IMG/VR virus record: IMGVR_UViG_3300034630_000005
Location: 1-35,619 of that record
Reading direction: 5' to 3' (one strand)
From: a virus
DNA: 35,619 nt
The notes under the pieces were generated by a model. It worked only from the letters and a program-made list of their open reading frames with translations, had not been told where the DNA came from and did not search any database. The stretch's first letter is position 1, and every line of letters begins with the position of its first letter. Positions 6,198 through 14,541 of this stretch are shown in pieces. The position numbers were made by a program, and so were the translations under genes.

Positions 6198-6940
6198 TTC
6201 TTGCCTCCCTTGATGAGCGCCAGCAGAAAGCGACCGAGCGCCGCCCAGAAGCCGTTTGCGGCGGGTGTGGTGGGCGTAGTGGGCTTATTGGGAACAACGG
6301 CACCCGGCACGTAGCCAGCCGCAAGCAGCGCGGCCTCGAAGGAGCGCCCGTACTTCTCAATACGCGGCCCGTTCGCCTTCACGTCGCCGTTGATGATTGC
6401 CCTCGATGCCGCATACCGATAACCCTCTGGCGCGTCGTAATCCTTCAACTTGCGGCCAGTGAACGTGCCCCCCGTCATGCCGTCAAAAAGGATATTGATG
6501 GCCGTGGCCATCTCGCCGGCTTTGTCAGGCGTGCCCGAGAGCCCGAACTTGACGTAGTTTGCCTTGCCAGTGATCTGGGCCAGGCCGCGCCCGCGGTAGA
6601 GCCAGCCATCGTCTGGGCCAACATTGCCGATCCTGCCGCCGTAGACCTTGTTGGCCAGCTTGCGCTGGTTGCCGGCATACGGTGCGGCAGCGGCAAGCGT
6701 CGGGAATCGGCTAGGCCAGACTTCCGTCAACCGCTTTGCTGAGTAGTTGAGATTTTCCGAGATTGGCTGCATTGCGCCGCCTGTCTCGTGGTGCGTCTCG
6801 GCAAGGATCGCAGCCAGATGCGCCAACGGCGTACCGCGGCGCTCTGCCTCGTCGAGAATCGCGTCGATGCCCTGCACTTGTGCTTTCTTGTTGACAGACA
6901 AGGGCGAGCGCACCGCCGCGAAGAATTTCGCGCGGTCCAT
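6194..6940 (-). CDS. GH19 family endolysin (chitinase-like muramidase)
   Basis: A 248-residue glycoside hydrolase family 19 protein, the fold used by many phage endolysins to cut peptidoglycan. Catalytic region: AETHHETGG with Glu48 and Glu52; also NYSAKRL and the conserved YRGRGLAQITGKANY at about 115-129. There is no N-terminal signal or anchor, so release through the holin is expected. A Pro/Thr linker (NKPTTPTTP) leads to a C-terminal hydrophobic-basic helix (GFWAALGRFLLALIKGGKK), which is unusual and may contact membrane. First gene of the lysis cassette; ATG preceded by GGAG. Confidence 0.9.
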   Translation of the reverse strand: MDRAKFFAAVRSPLSVNKKAQVQGIDAILDEAERRGTPLAHLAAILAETHHETGGAMQPISENLNYSAKRLTEVWPSRFPTLAAAAPYAGNQRKLANKVYGGRIGNVGPDDGWLYRGRGLAQITGKANYVKFGLSGTPDKAGEMATAINILFDGMTGGTFTGRKLKDYDAPEGYRYAASRAIINGDVKANGPRIEKYGRSFEAALLAAGYVPGAVVPNKPTTPTTPAANGFWAALGRFLLALIKGGKK

Positions 6941-7244
6941 TGGTGGTCTCCTAGAATGTTGTGGTTAGTGCCGCCTTGGTGGATAGGTCGGCCGCATCAG
7001 GTGGATGCTCCAAGAATAGCGGAGCACCTCGCGCAGTTGACGATTGGGTTCATAGGTGGTTCCCTTTGGCCCGCCACTTAGCGAAACGGCCCCAGCTTCT
7101 TCCCGTCGGAACCCAGTGCTTGGCCACCTGTCAGAAAGCAGGCTTCCACCATCGGTAGAAACCATGTATTTTATCGCTTTCTTATATATCTAAGCGAACG
7201 GCTCGTCGTCGATTTTTAGAACCGAAGAATTTCAGGGGGCATTT
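6941..7244. other. Intergenic region between lysis cassette and cargo genes
   Basis: 304 bases without a convincing gene. Its right end (about 7164-7200) is AT-rich (TTTTATC, TTATATATC) and probably holds promoter elements for the rightward cargo genes, though no clean -35/-10 pair is seen. A 66-codon minus-strand frame at 6965-7165 has no recognisable content and is not called. Confidence 0.4.
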
Positions 7245-7457
7245 ATGGAGCTTGGCGGAACCACGATCAGCGCCCAATTTCTGGGCAACTTTTCTATCAT
7301 ATCCAGCGACCCACTCATCGGGTTCTTCGAGTTTTCAACTTCGACGAACACGACGATCGAAGTTTCAATGGACTGGTATAGTGCGGAGGCATTGCTGTCG
7401 GCACTCGTGCAGTTCCTTTCGCACGGGCAGGCGGTGGAGTTTGATGATGGGATGTGA
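7245..7457 (+). CDS. Small hypothetical protein
   Basis: A 70-residue acidic protein with a strong GGGGG ribosome-binding element (CAGGGGGC) ahead of its ATG. Its alternating hydrophobic and polar stretches (ISAQFLGNFSIISS, TTIEVSMDW) suggest a small beta-rich fold. No family recognised. It is the first of three rightward genes set between the leftward lysis and tail genes, so it is probably expressed from its own promoter in the lysogen. Confidence 0.55.
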   Translation: MELGGTTISAQFLGNFSIISSDPLIGFFEFSTSTNTTIEVSMDWYSAEALLSALVQFLSHGQAVEFDDGM

Positions 7458-7540
7458 TTGAACAGGGCCGTCTAATGTGCGCACACGTTTCAGGAAAGCG
7501 AGGACGCCTACGCTTAGTTGAGCGTCAACTGAGGCGAGTT

Positions 7541-7732
7541 ATGATTCCAGAAGACATTACTGAAACAGCGTGGAGCCTTTCGGCCCGTCACCTTGCGCGC
7601 GGACAAAGCGACCCGACCAAGATGGTTGCTGAGGCTATTGCTCTGGAGCGGCAACGCTGTTTGGACATTGCCGCAGAATGCTGCGGAAAGGACAGCGACG
7701 TCGTTAGAGAGATCCGCGGTGCGACCAAGTAG
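7541..7732 (+). CDS. Small hypothetical protein
   Basis: A 63-residue protein starting at ATG 7541 after a GAGGCG ribosome-binding site; an upstream in-frame ATG at 7454 overlaps the previous stop but the added residues look non-coding. The segment SDPTKMVAEAIALERQRCLD followed by IAAEC resembles a short helix seen in many rhizobial phage-borne small proteins. Function unknown. It lies between the 70-residue gene and the HEPN-like gene on the same strand. Confidence 0.5.
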   Translation: MIPEDITETAWSLSARHLARGQSDPTKMVAEAIALERQRCLDIAAECCGKDSDVVREIRGATK

Positions 7733-7856
7733 CAACTAATAAGGCTCAAGAGACCGTGAGGATGTTCAATTGTTTTACTTAGTCACTATAAGTTAGTTTA
7801 GCTAGTGTGGAGATTGATTCCCCGATACCGGTCAATTTTTTTGAGGAAGTAAGTTG

Positions 7857-8546
7857 ATGCATATAGCCACAGAGACCTTAACAGCAGCGGATCATCTTAA
7901 TGCTGAACTACTCTTTGATGCAGCGATCGGGCGGTTGGTTCGAAATTTCGGGAAGCTAGACAGTGCCATGCACGACGCGATCAAGAATATTGTCGAGTAC
8001 GGCCTCAAGGGTAGCTATCTGAATAGGAAGGACTTGGATCTCTTCACCGAAGAGGACAAGAAGATCCAGGGAGCATTGAAGCGGCGTTTTGCTCAGTTCA
8101 GGAAAGCTGTATGCGCGATAGACGCGGAAGAACTATTCATCTCAAATGTCGATTACGCGCGAACGATTTTCGACGACTTACTGATTGCAAGAAATTGCAT
8201 TTGTCATAACTCATCCTCGATTGAGGAATCATCTAAGTACATTGAGCTCCGCAGGCCAATAACAACGCATCATGAGATTTTTAACTACGAAACAACCAAC
8301 AACTTCTACTTTTATCTCACGATCGACGAAGTTGATGCGATCGCGAAAACCATCAGTGACATTTACTGGGTCGTGCGGAAAACCGAAATTGATGTGATGT
8401 ACAAATACTCACGCGACGACCTCTGGGCTGCATCTATGCTAGACGGGAAAATCGACCTGCGCAGTACAGCGTGGCTCGAGCTACAATTAGCCCCTTCCCC
8501 GTGGGACCCGGAGTCAAGCAGAGGAACTCGGCCCAGGTCCAAGTAG
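7857..8546 (+). CDS. HEPN-like cargo protein, possible RNase or defence factor
   Basis: A 229-residue protein starting at ATG 7857 (TTG at 7854 also possible) with GAGGA nine bases upstream. It is largely helical at the N-terminus (LLFDAAIGRLVRNFGKLDSA) and contains LLIARNCICHNSS, in which R112-x4-H117 fits the catalytic R-x4-6-H signature of HEPN ribonucleases found in toxins and abortive-infection proteins. The gene is visibly more AT-rich than the phage structural genes, points against them, and is bounded by its own hairpin. Inference: a moron expressed in the lysogen, perhaps for superinfection exclusion. The HEPN call rests on one motif. Confidence 0.6.
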   Translation: MHIATETLTAADHLNAELLFDAAIGRLVRNFGKLDSAMHDAIKNIVEYGLKGSYLNRKDLDLFTEEDKKIQGALKRRFAQFRKAVCAIDAEELFISNVDYARTIFDDLLIARNCICHNSSSIEESSKYIELRRPITTHHEIFNYETTNNFYFYLTIDEVDAIAKTISDIYWVVRKTEIDVMYKYSRDDLWAASMLDGKIDLRSTAWLELQLAPSPWDPESSRGTRPRSK

Positions 8547-8575
8547 CTGAAGTTTCGATCTCTTGGCATCACTTC

Positions 8576-8606
8576 AGCACGGCGTCGGGTTCGCCGACGC
8601 CGTGCT
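8576..8606. terminator. Strong hairpin between convergent genes
   Basis: A perfect 13-base-pair stem (AGCACGGCGTCGG with its complement) and a five-base GTTCG loop, sitting between the stop of the HEPN-like gene and the stop of the tailspike gene. Neither side has a T-run, so it is not a textbook intrinsic terminator, but its position between converging genes suggests a bidirectional transcript end or 3' protective stem. Confidence 0.6.
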
Positions 8607-8615
8607 ATTGAACGC

Positions 8616-11234
8616 TTAAATTGAGGCATCCAAGGAAAATGTTATGTTCCCTGGGGTAACGGCGCCATCATGCCAGATCTGAACCGTAGTGTTTGTGGCG
8701 TCCGTTGAAACAACGGAGCATCGCAGGTTCATATAAACTGCTCCGTTTGCCACGGTAGCGGTCAGGCCGGTTATGACGCTAGGTGCCCGGATCAGTCCGT
8801 GAGGAATGGGGAGGTAAGCCTGATTGGCGGGGCTGGCCGCTGTTGCGCTGGAAGTTTTCCTTAGCACCTTCCCAAAGGTCCGGCCGATATTCCACCGATC
8901 GCGGGTAATTGACACCGGGACATCAACAGTTCCAGCCGCATCAAAGTTTTCGTTTTCGATTGAGATCGACCCGCCGCCGGCCTTTTCCGTCAGGACTAGG
9001 TTTTTCTTAATCCCGGCCGCCGTCATCGTATACGTGTTGTCTCTCAACCGAAGACGGTCGGCGTCTGCGCTAATGCCAATCTGGTCAATGTTCAACAGGC
9101 TATTGCCTTCAATGGAGACGTTCGAAACCTTGTTGAGCAGGGAAATACCGTAGGCGCTCCAAGCGATTTCATTTTTCGTGATTTTCACATCGTCAATCAC
9201 GCCAACGCTGCCAGAATCAACGCGGATGCCGATGCCACCTCCGACTCCGGTAGGAGATTGAGCCGCCGCTATATAGCAAGTATCGACCGTTAGTCCTTGG
9301 ATACCAGCCGCCGACGAGGCAAGGTTGATGATAGCGAAAGAGCCTTGGTCAAGCATGTTATCGAGCAGATGCAGCGACAGAACCGCTTCGACCTGAACAA
9401 TCGTCGTTCCGGTCAATACCGACTTGTTGCGAGAGAACGTGATTCCCTCCGGCCGCTCGCCGGCCTCTTCTGAAGAAACGCAGAAAGCTCGACCGGTCCC
9501 GCCGAAATAATTATCAACGATCTTGTTATTGATGTTGATCTGTCCTGCCTTCTTCGCGACCCGGATAGCGTAGCTTGAGGTCCGGAACGAGCCGAAAGCA
9601 TTGTCTTCGATGTAAGTATCGGAGCCGGAAACGATGATGCCGTCTTTTGTGGTGACGCCTCCAACATCGAGCCGGAAGCCTCGCATCTGGATGGCGTCCT
9701 TCTGGTTGGTGTCGAGGAATTCCCCATCGCCACCGTGCGAGAATTCCGCGCCAAAACCGCCATCCAAGTAGACGCGCGACCCCGTAACCCTGAAAGTCTT
9801 CACGGCGGCTTGCGTCGTGCTCTTCGACGCCGGGTCGAAAACAAGCTTCGTATTTGCCGGCAAGTCAATTTGACTGTCGAAACGCCAGACGAAGCCGAGA
9901 GGGTGCGCCGGGATAAACGCCGTCTTCTTTGCGACTGCGGCGGCATTCACCAAAGCTTGAACTTTGGCAGAAACGTCTGCCCCATTCGCCAGAGACGGCG
10001 CAGTCATCAAAAGATCGAGGTGGCCTTCGATAATGTTTTTTACTGAGTAGATTCCACTACCAGTGAACCCCGCGTCCTGCTGCGTTTGCAGAAACCTCAG
10101 ATCATTCTGCACATCGCCACGCCGAGGAGCATCAGCACAGGTAGCAATCCAAGCGATATCGATGTCAGCTCCAACGCCATTGGCGGCGAAGAAGCGGATC
10201 CCGGTGATCGTGTTCGTTTTCCAGTCAGTCCCGCCCGCAAAGGGGCTCCACATATCAAGGTATGCGGTCTTCCAGCCCGTCGACGTGTTGATGATCTTGG
10301 CGAGGAAGCTGCTGGTGAAGCCGTGACCGGACGTAGACCAGCCGAAGGCGTCTTCGTCGGAGTCCCAGCCAGGAGTCCCAACAGTGCGCCGATACCGAAT
10401 GGCAAGATAGCGCTCGGTCGCCCCATTGATGGTCAGGCCACTCAGGGTGATCTGTGTACTTGCGCCGGAAGCAATGAGCTTAAGGTAGCCATCAACATTC
10501 GACTTGGCCGCGCCGGTCGCCGTGAAAGTGTTGAGTTCCGTGTATCCGCGCCAGCTATTGACGGGGTTGCCGCCTCCTCCTATCGCAGCCGCCGCTTCTG
10601 CTGCCGCCTGCGCAGCCTCGGCCGCCACCTGCGCCGCTTCAGCAGCAGCAACGATAGCGCTAGACACTTGGTCGTTGAGCAGCCTAAACGTCGAGCCGGA
10701 AACAATACCGAGAACGATCATGCCCGCGACCAGACCGCCCGCGCTAACGTTATTGCCGGTATTCGTCTTGATCGTGAGTGCCGAGCCGCCGTTGAAGCTA
10801 ATCGTCACCGGACTTCCCGTGTTCGCGCGAAACACGTTTGTCCAGATCAGCGCCGAGCCCGAAACCGGCATCGAAGTCGTCGCCTGGATGGCGTTCGCCG
10901 TGCCGGCACCCACATCGCTCGCAATGATGAAGGAGAACGGCAGATCGCTGACGCGCGTCCAGCTTCCGGTCCCGCTAGCGCCAACCTTCTTGTAGACGCC
11001 GTTGTTGGCGACGGTCGCATCGCCCAGCACCCACGCCATGCTGTTGGCGGCGTAGTTCAGGCTGGCGTCGAGGCTGGCCTTGGACGAGAAAAGCAACCCG
11101 CCGTTGGACAGGAAGGCGTCAATAACATTCTCATACTGCTTCAGCAGCTTGCGGATTTCAGACTTCGCCGGCTGAAGCGGCGAGCCAGCAGGGCCATCCG
11201 CATAAACAGTCTGTGCGTTCGGGGAAAATGCCAC
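8616..11234 (-). CDS. Tail fibre / beta-helix tailspike
   Basis: An 872-residue protein. GTG 11234 is chosen because AGGAGAG lies just upstream. Order: an N-terminal attachment region (FSPNAQTVYADGP); an Ala/Glu-rich heptad stalk at about residues 190-220 (AAEAAQVAAEAAQ) typical of trimeric coils; a GGGG hinge; a lectin-like sandwich; then a long stretch of short Asn/Asp-rich turns (ITFSRNKS, DVKITKNEIAWSAYG, VSIEGNSLLN, LRLRDNTYTM) typical of a right-handed parallel beta helix, as in polysaccharide-degrading tailspikes. Predicted role: receptor binding, possibly capsule or exopolysaccharide cleavage. Catalytic residues cannot be picked out. Last gene of the late operon. Confidence 0.85.
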   Translation of the reverse strand: MAFSPNAQTVYADGPAGSPLQPAKSEIRKLLKQYENVIDAFLSNGGLLFSSKASLDASLNYAANSMAWVLGDATVANNGVYKKVGASGTGSWTRVSDLPFSFIIASDVGAGTANAIQATTSMPVSGSALIWTNVFRANTGSPVTISFNGGSALTIKTNTGNNVSAGGLVAGMIVLGIVSGSTFRLLNDQVSSAIVAAAEAAQVAAEAAQAAAEAAAAIGGGGNPVNSWRGYTELNTFTATGAAKSNVDGYLKLIASGASTQITLSGLTINGATERYLAIRYRRTVGTPGWDSDEDAFGWSTSGHGFTSSFLAKIINTSTGWKTAYLDMWSPFAGGTDWKTNTITGIRFFAANGVGADIDIAWIATCADAPRRGDVQNDLRFLQTQQDAGFTGSGIYSVKNIIEGHLDLLMTAPSLANGADVSAKVQALVNAAAVAKKTAFIPAHPLGFVWRFDSQIDLPANTKLVFDPASKSTTQAAVKTFRVTGSRVYLDGGFGAEFSHGGDGEFLDTNQKDAIQMRGFRLDVGGVTTKDGIIVSGSDTYIEDNAFGSFRTSSYAIRVAKKAGQININNKIVDNYFGGTGRAFCVSSEEAGERPEGITFSRNKSVLTGTTIVQVEAVLSLHLLDNMLDQGSFAIINLASSAAGIQGLTVDTCYIAAAQSPTGVGGGIGIRVDSGSVGVIDDVKITKNEIAWSAYGISLLNKVSNVSIEGNSLLNIDQIGISADADRLRLRDNTYTMTAAGIKKNLVLTEKAGGGSISIENENFDAAGTVDVPVSITRDRWNIGRTFGKVLRKTSSATAASPANQAYLPIPHGLIRAPSVITGLTATVANGAVYMNLRCSVVSTDATNTTVQIWHDGAVTPGNITFSLDASI

Positions 11235-11250
11235 GTGGCTCTCCTGAAAA

Positions 11251-11274
11251 GAAAAACCCCGCCGAACGGCAGGG
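11251..11274 (-). terminator. Intrinsic terminator-like element between tip protein and tailspike
   Basis: On the minus strand the stem CCCTGCC/GGCGGGG (one G-T pair, tetraloop-sized loop) is followed by TTTTTC. It sits between the stop of the tip protein and the start of the tailspike gene. It would reduce read-through, so the tailspike may be made at lower level or need antitermination. Confidence 0.65.
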
Positions 11275-11308
11275 CTCAAGATGTTTGATTGTCAGCGTCA
11301 GAGGCGCG

Positions 11309-13495
11309 TCAGGTTACGACGAAACTACCCGTAGCTACGGGCGTGCCCTCGATGCCGGAACTGTTGATTGAAACGATCCAGGCATAGCGAGTGCCGGCCG
11401 AGATTGTGCGCGAAGCACTGTCGGTGGAACTCGGAGCTCCGTACTCAGGCGGGCTGAGATACGTCGCAGTGCCGAAGTTGTTGACCGTGTTCCAATAGAT
11501 TTTCGCTCCGGCGTAGTTCGCGCTGTTCGGAGCCGTCCAGTTGAAAGTTGCTGTGCCAGATCCGGGCGTTACAGAAACACCAGTCACCGCGCCGGGGGGC
11601 GTCGGATCGGCGGTGGATGTGACGCTTTCGGTGGTTGACCACGCTGAATAGGCACCGCCAGGACTTGTATAAGCGACCTGCACTTCAAGCGCCTGATTCA
11701 CCGGAACCGTGTTGGTGTTCAAGTTGATGTAGCCGATCGAGGGCTGAGCATCGGGGAAACTTTGCTCAACCCACGCGCCCGGAACCCCCGCCCCGATGTC
11801 GGCAACGCGGTATCTGACAATCGGCGTGAGACTTGCGTCGCCGGGGTCAATGACCACCACGCGGATGTAGACGGAGCCGCCGTTCGCCTTTGACTGCACC
11901 AGATTGATGACTGGAGTTACAATCCCAGAGACGGCCGGCTGGTTTGGAACTGGAGGCTGCACCCCCTCGTCGACCGCAGGATTCCATGCGTCGATGTTGT
12001 CCGGATGCTGCACAATATCCATCGAAAAGCCGCCACGCGTGAGTGCAAGCAGTGAACGGCGATTTTCAATCAGCTTTCCGTTTAGCCTTGGCAGCCGCAG
12101 CGGCGTATCCAATCGAACCCATCGCGAATATACCGCGTTGATGCCGGATAAACGAACGTCGATGCTGCCCTTGACTTTCTGACGAAGCCGCAACCAGTCA
12201 CGCTTGCCGAGCCTTCGTGCTTGCCGCCACTGGTGTACCCACTGATACTCAGCCTCCTCAGCCAAGATGCGCCCAGATTCAAGTTGAGCTTCCACATCCT
12301 CGAAATAGTCGGTGTCCGACGTTGTGTAGTCGGTGGATGGATACGTGAACTTCGGAATGAGGCGGTTGCACTCGTCCTCGAAAAGCACGTCGTACTGAAT
12401 GTTGTGGCCGACGATATCGCGATCCGACAGCGTAACGCAGCGGCTCTCGCGGAACTTGCCGACCGTCAGGATGCGAGCGCCGTCACCTCTTGCCACTAAA
12501 TGCCCGTCACAGGCGGCAAGCATGGCGTTCAGGCCAGCCTTCGGTCCGTTCTCAGTGGTGTCGAAGCCGTTGCATTCATAGCGCTTCTCAGTACCGCCGC
12601 CGGCAAGGGTTACCGCTTCGTCGCAGATGTCGGCCTCTTCTTTCCAGAGGTCGATGACCGGGAGCAACGCCTTTTGATAGTCGAGGCCGAACCCGAACTC
12701 GTTAAAGCAAAGGTGCCATGCGGTGATGATCGCGCTGTTTCGCGTCCACTGCCAGGTACTCGGATCAGCAGGGTTCTGTGCCGGGTCTCGGAAATCCCAG
12801 CAAAGGGCACCATCGAGCTCGACGGAAACCTGCGGCACGCCATAGGGGAACCGCTTCTGCTGGTCTTTCATCCGGGTCGCGCCGGCGAACATGCAAAGAG
12901 ACGCCTGCCCGTCCCCGCGGTGATCGTTGGTCCAGAGGCCCTCCGACGAGAAGTCGGCCACTGCGTTAGCGTAGGCCGTCTCAGTAGGAAGACCCAGACG
13001 CGTCTGGATCTGGACGCTGGTGTTGCCGTAGCGGCCGCCACCGGGCGAAATCACCCAGCCGCTGCCGTCGAGAGAGACTTCATCGTCGTGTAGCCAATAG
13101 CGATTGAACGACTTGATGCGGTGACCGGCCATCGCCTGGATGCCGAAAAGGCGGTGGCCCTTGGACTCCCAAAGCATGTAGGCGCCAGCCATTCGCGTGC
13201 GGCCGACTGCCCAGATGCGGTATGGTATCGACTGCGTCAGCGGAACCTTGGCCGCCTCAGGCTTCGGGGGTTTGGGCGCCATCAGCATCCGAATGCCGAT
13301 CGATAGCGCCGTCGTCGCGATGGCCGATGCAATCGACGCGTAAGTGATAGTCGAGGCGCCAATCGTGATGCCGCCAGTGCCCAGCACGGCGGTAAACAGT
13401 GGCGTAAAGATGGGGTCAAAAACGACCGTGCTGTAAAGCGATGTCGAATGACCAAGGCCATATCGCTGCAGCATCATGCGATGGTGTAAGCTCAC
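11309..13495 (-). CDS. Tail tip / host specificity protein (J-like)
   Basis: A 728-residue protein. The GTG at 13495 forms a GTGA overlap with the preceding stop and has GGAGG seven bases upstream. The N-terminus has a glycine/alanine-rich hydrophobic stretch (ITIGASTITYASIASAIAT) followed by a Pro/Lys segment, as in many phage J-type tip proteins. The middle (about 90-520) is a baseplate-hub-like region rich in aromatic turns. The C-terminus holds beta-sandwich repeats, the last a fibronectin type III-like domain (PPGAVTGVSVTPGSGTATFN). Position after the NlpC-like protein matches the lambda K-I-J order. Role: central tip and host recognition. Confidence 0.82.
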   Translation of the reverse strand: MSLHHRMMLQRYGLGHSTSLYSTVVFDPIFTPLFTAVLGTGGITIGASTITYASIASAIATTALSIGIRMLMAPKPPKPEAAKVPLTQSIPYRIWAVGRTRMAGAYMLWESKGHRLFGIQAMAGHRIKSFNRYWLHDDEVSLDGSGWVISPGGGRYGNTSVQIQTRLGLPTETAYANAVADFSSEGLWTNDHRGDGQASLCMFAGATRMKDQQKRFPYGVPQVSVELDGALCWDFRDPAQNPADPSTWQWTRNSAIITAWHLCFNEFGFGLDYQKALLPVIDLWKEEADICDEAVTLAGGGTEKRYECNGFDTTENGPKAGLNAMLAACDGHLVARGDGARILTVGKFRESRCVTLSDRDIVGHNIQYDVLFEDECNRLIPKFTYPSTDYTTSDTDYFEDVEAQLESGRILAEEAEYQWVHQWRQARRLGKRDWLRLRQKVKGSIDVRLSGINAVYSRWVRLDTPLRLPRLNGKLIENRRSLLALTRGGFSMDIVQHPDNIDAWNPAVDEGVQPPVPNQPAVSGIVTPVINLVQSKANGGSVYIRVVVIDPGDASLTPIVRYRVADIGAGVPGAWVEQSFPDAQPSIGYINLNTNTVPVNQALEVQVAYTSPGGAYSAWSTTESVTSTADPTPPGAVTGVSVTPGSGTATFNWTAPNSANYAGAKIYWNTVNNFGTATYLSPPEYGAPSSTDSASRTISAGTRYAWIVSINSSGIEGTPVATGSFVVT

Positions 13496-13899
13496 CCCGT
13501 AAACCTCCACGCTGCAACGTAATTCATCTGTTTCGCGACAACGCCGGAAGGCCCCAACATCATCCAGAGCGGGCCAAACCTGATTGCGCAAATCTCGGTG
13601 ATTTCGCCGTCCATGCCGGCAGGTGCCTTGACCACGCCGACGTCGCCGTCCTGTGGGTGCTGGATGCGCTTGAAACCCAGTGGCTCTAGTGTCTTCGCGG
13701 CGAAAGCAACGGTGCCCCCAGCACGCGCTAGGATTTCGTGAGCGCCCCTGGCCGTGGAATAAGTGCCGCGGTAACTGGCGGCGGGATCGACGCCGATGCT
13801 CTCTTGCAGCCAGGTGGCGCAGAACGTCGTGCAGTCGTCACCGCCCATCCCGCCCCACCTGAATCGGTGCGGCAGGGCTGCAAATTCCTGCAATGTCAT
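13492..13899 (-). CDS. NlpC/P60-like tail tip peptidase
   Basis: A 135-residue protein. The segment FRWGGMGGDDCTTFCATWL has the Asp-Cys-x-x-Phe core seen in phage NlpC/P60-type cysteine peptidases (candidate nucleophile Cys23). The expected catalytic His is not obvious, so it may be a DUF6950-type relative with weak or no activity. It lies directly before the tip protein with overlapping stop and start, the place where lambda gpK-like and gene-transfer-agent peptidases sit. Predicted role: local peptidoglycan opening during DNA entry. Confidence 0.72.
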   Translation of the reverse strand: MTLQEFAALPHRFRWGGMGGDDCTTFCATWLQESIGVDPAASYRGTYSTARGAHEILARAGGTVAFAAKTLEPLGFKRIQHPQDGDVGVVKAPAGMDGEITEICAIRFGPLWMMLGPSGVVAKQMNYVAAWRFTG

Positions 13900-13938
13900 C
13901 TTGTTTCCTTGCCGCCACGCGGCAGCGATTGGCCGGGG

Positions 13939-14541
13939 CTAGTAGCCGAGCGTCCATGTGGGCTGGACACCGCGGGCAAGGCGGGCCGTCTCATCACAGA
14001 ACTTGTCGCTCGACGAAATCGCCTTCTGGTGAGCCGAAGACCAGAGCGTGCGCGCCGGCCTCGACCGTGTCGCCTCTCCGGCCACTACGGCCAGCGAAAG
14101 GGTAAGCGTCACCGACTGGCCGCTCGGCGTTGCCGGTGATTGCTCGCCGACGTGGGAGGCGGTCCCTGTCCAGATCGGGATGATGTCGCTCATCGGCTGG
14201 AAATACTGATCCAGCGTCGTGATGCCCATCTGGACGTTCGCGCCGCGCACCACCGGCAGACTGTCGATCGTCTTTGCGGCCGTCGCTGGGTCGATGCCCG
14301 ACAGCGTGAACTCCACACTATCCGCAGTTCCGTTGACCAGCACTTCGAGCGTGGGGACGCCGACAAGTCGGCCGCCGCCGAGATAGACGGTCCCGTCTGG
14401 ATCTATGCTGTCAAAATTCGCTGGTATATCGTTGATTCCGAACCACATATGCAAAGCAGGGTCGGTGGCAATGCGAAGAAAGATGCCAAGTTGATGGCTC
14501 CCGCGCAGTTCCTCAATAACGTTGTCTGGAACCCAGCCCAT
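13939..14541 (-). CDS. Tail tip/baseplate assembly protein
   Basis: A 200-residue protein. Beta-rich, with repeated short strands (VYLGGGRLVGVPTLEVLVNG, VEFTLSGIDPATA) and a C-terminal DKFCDETARLARGVQPTW segment. That ending and the location just before the NlpC-like peptidase resemble the hub proteins that occupy the slot of gene-transfer-agent gp13 (DUF2163 type) or lambda gpL, though the sequence match I can see is partial. Its ATG overlaps the previous stop by one base (TGATG). Confidence 0.6.
   Translation of the reverse strand: MGWVPDNVIEELRGSHQLGIFLRIATDPALHMWFGINDIPANFDSIDPDGTVYLGGGRLVGVPTLEVLVNGTADSVEFTLSGIDPATAAKTIDSLPVVRGANVQMGITTLDQYFQPMSDIIPIWTGTASHVGEQSPATPSGQSVTLTLSLAVVAGEATRSRPARTLWSSAHQKAISSSDKFCDETARLARGVQPTWTLGY

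Noticed and set aside
6965-7165. 66-codon minus-strand frame upstream of the endolysin
   Set aside because: Pro/Arg-rich translation without family features; no clear ribosome-binding site.
8616-11234. Diversity-generating retroelement target in the tailspike
   Set aside because: No reverse transcriptase gene and no template repeat anywhere in the window.
10086-11288. 400-codon rightward reading frame opposite the tailspike gene
   Set aside because: Arginine-rich low-complexity translation, no ribosome-binding site and no domain; the opposite strand has a clear tailspike.
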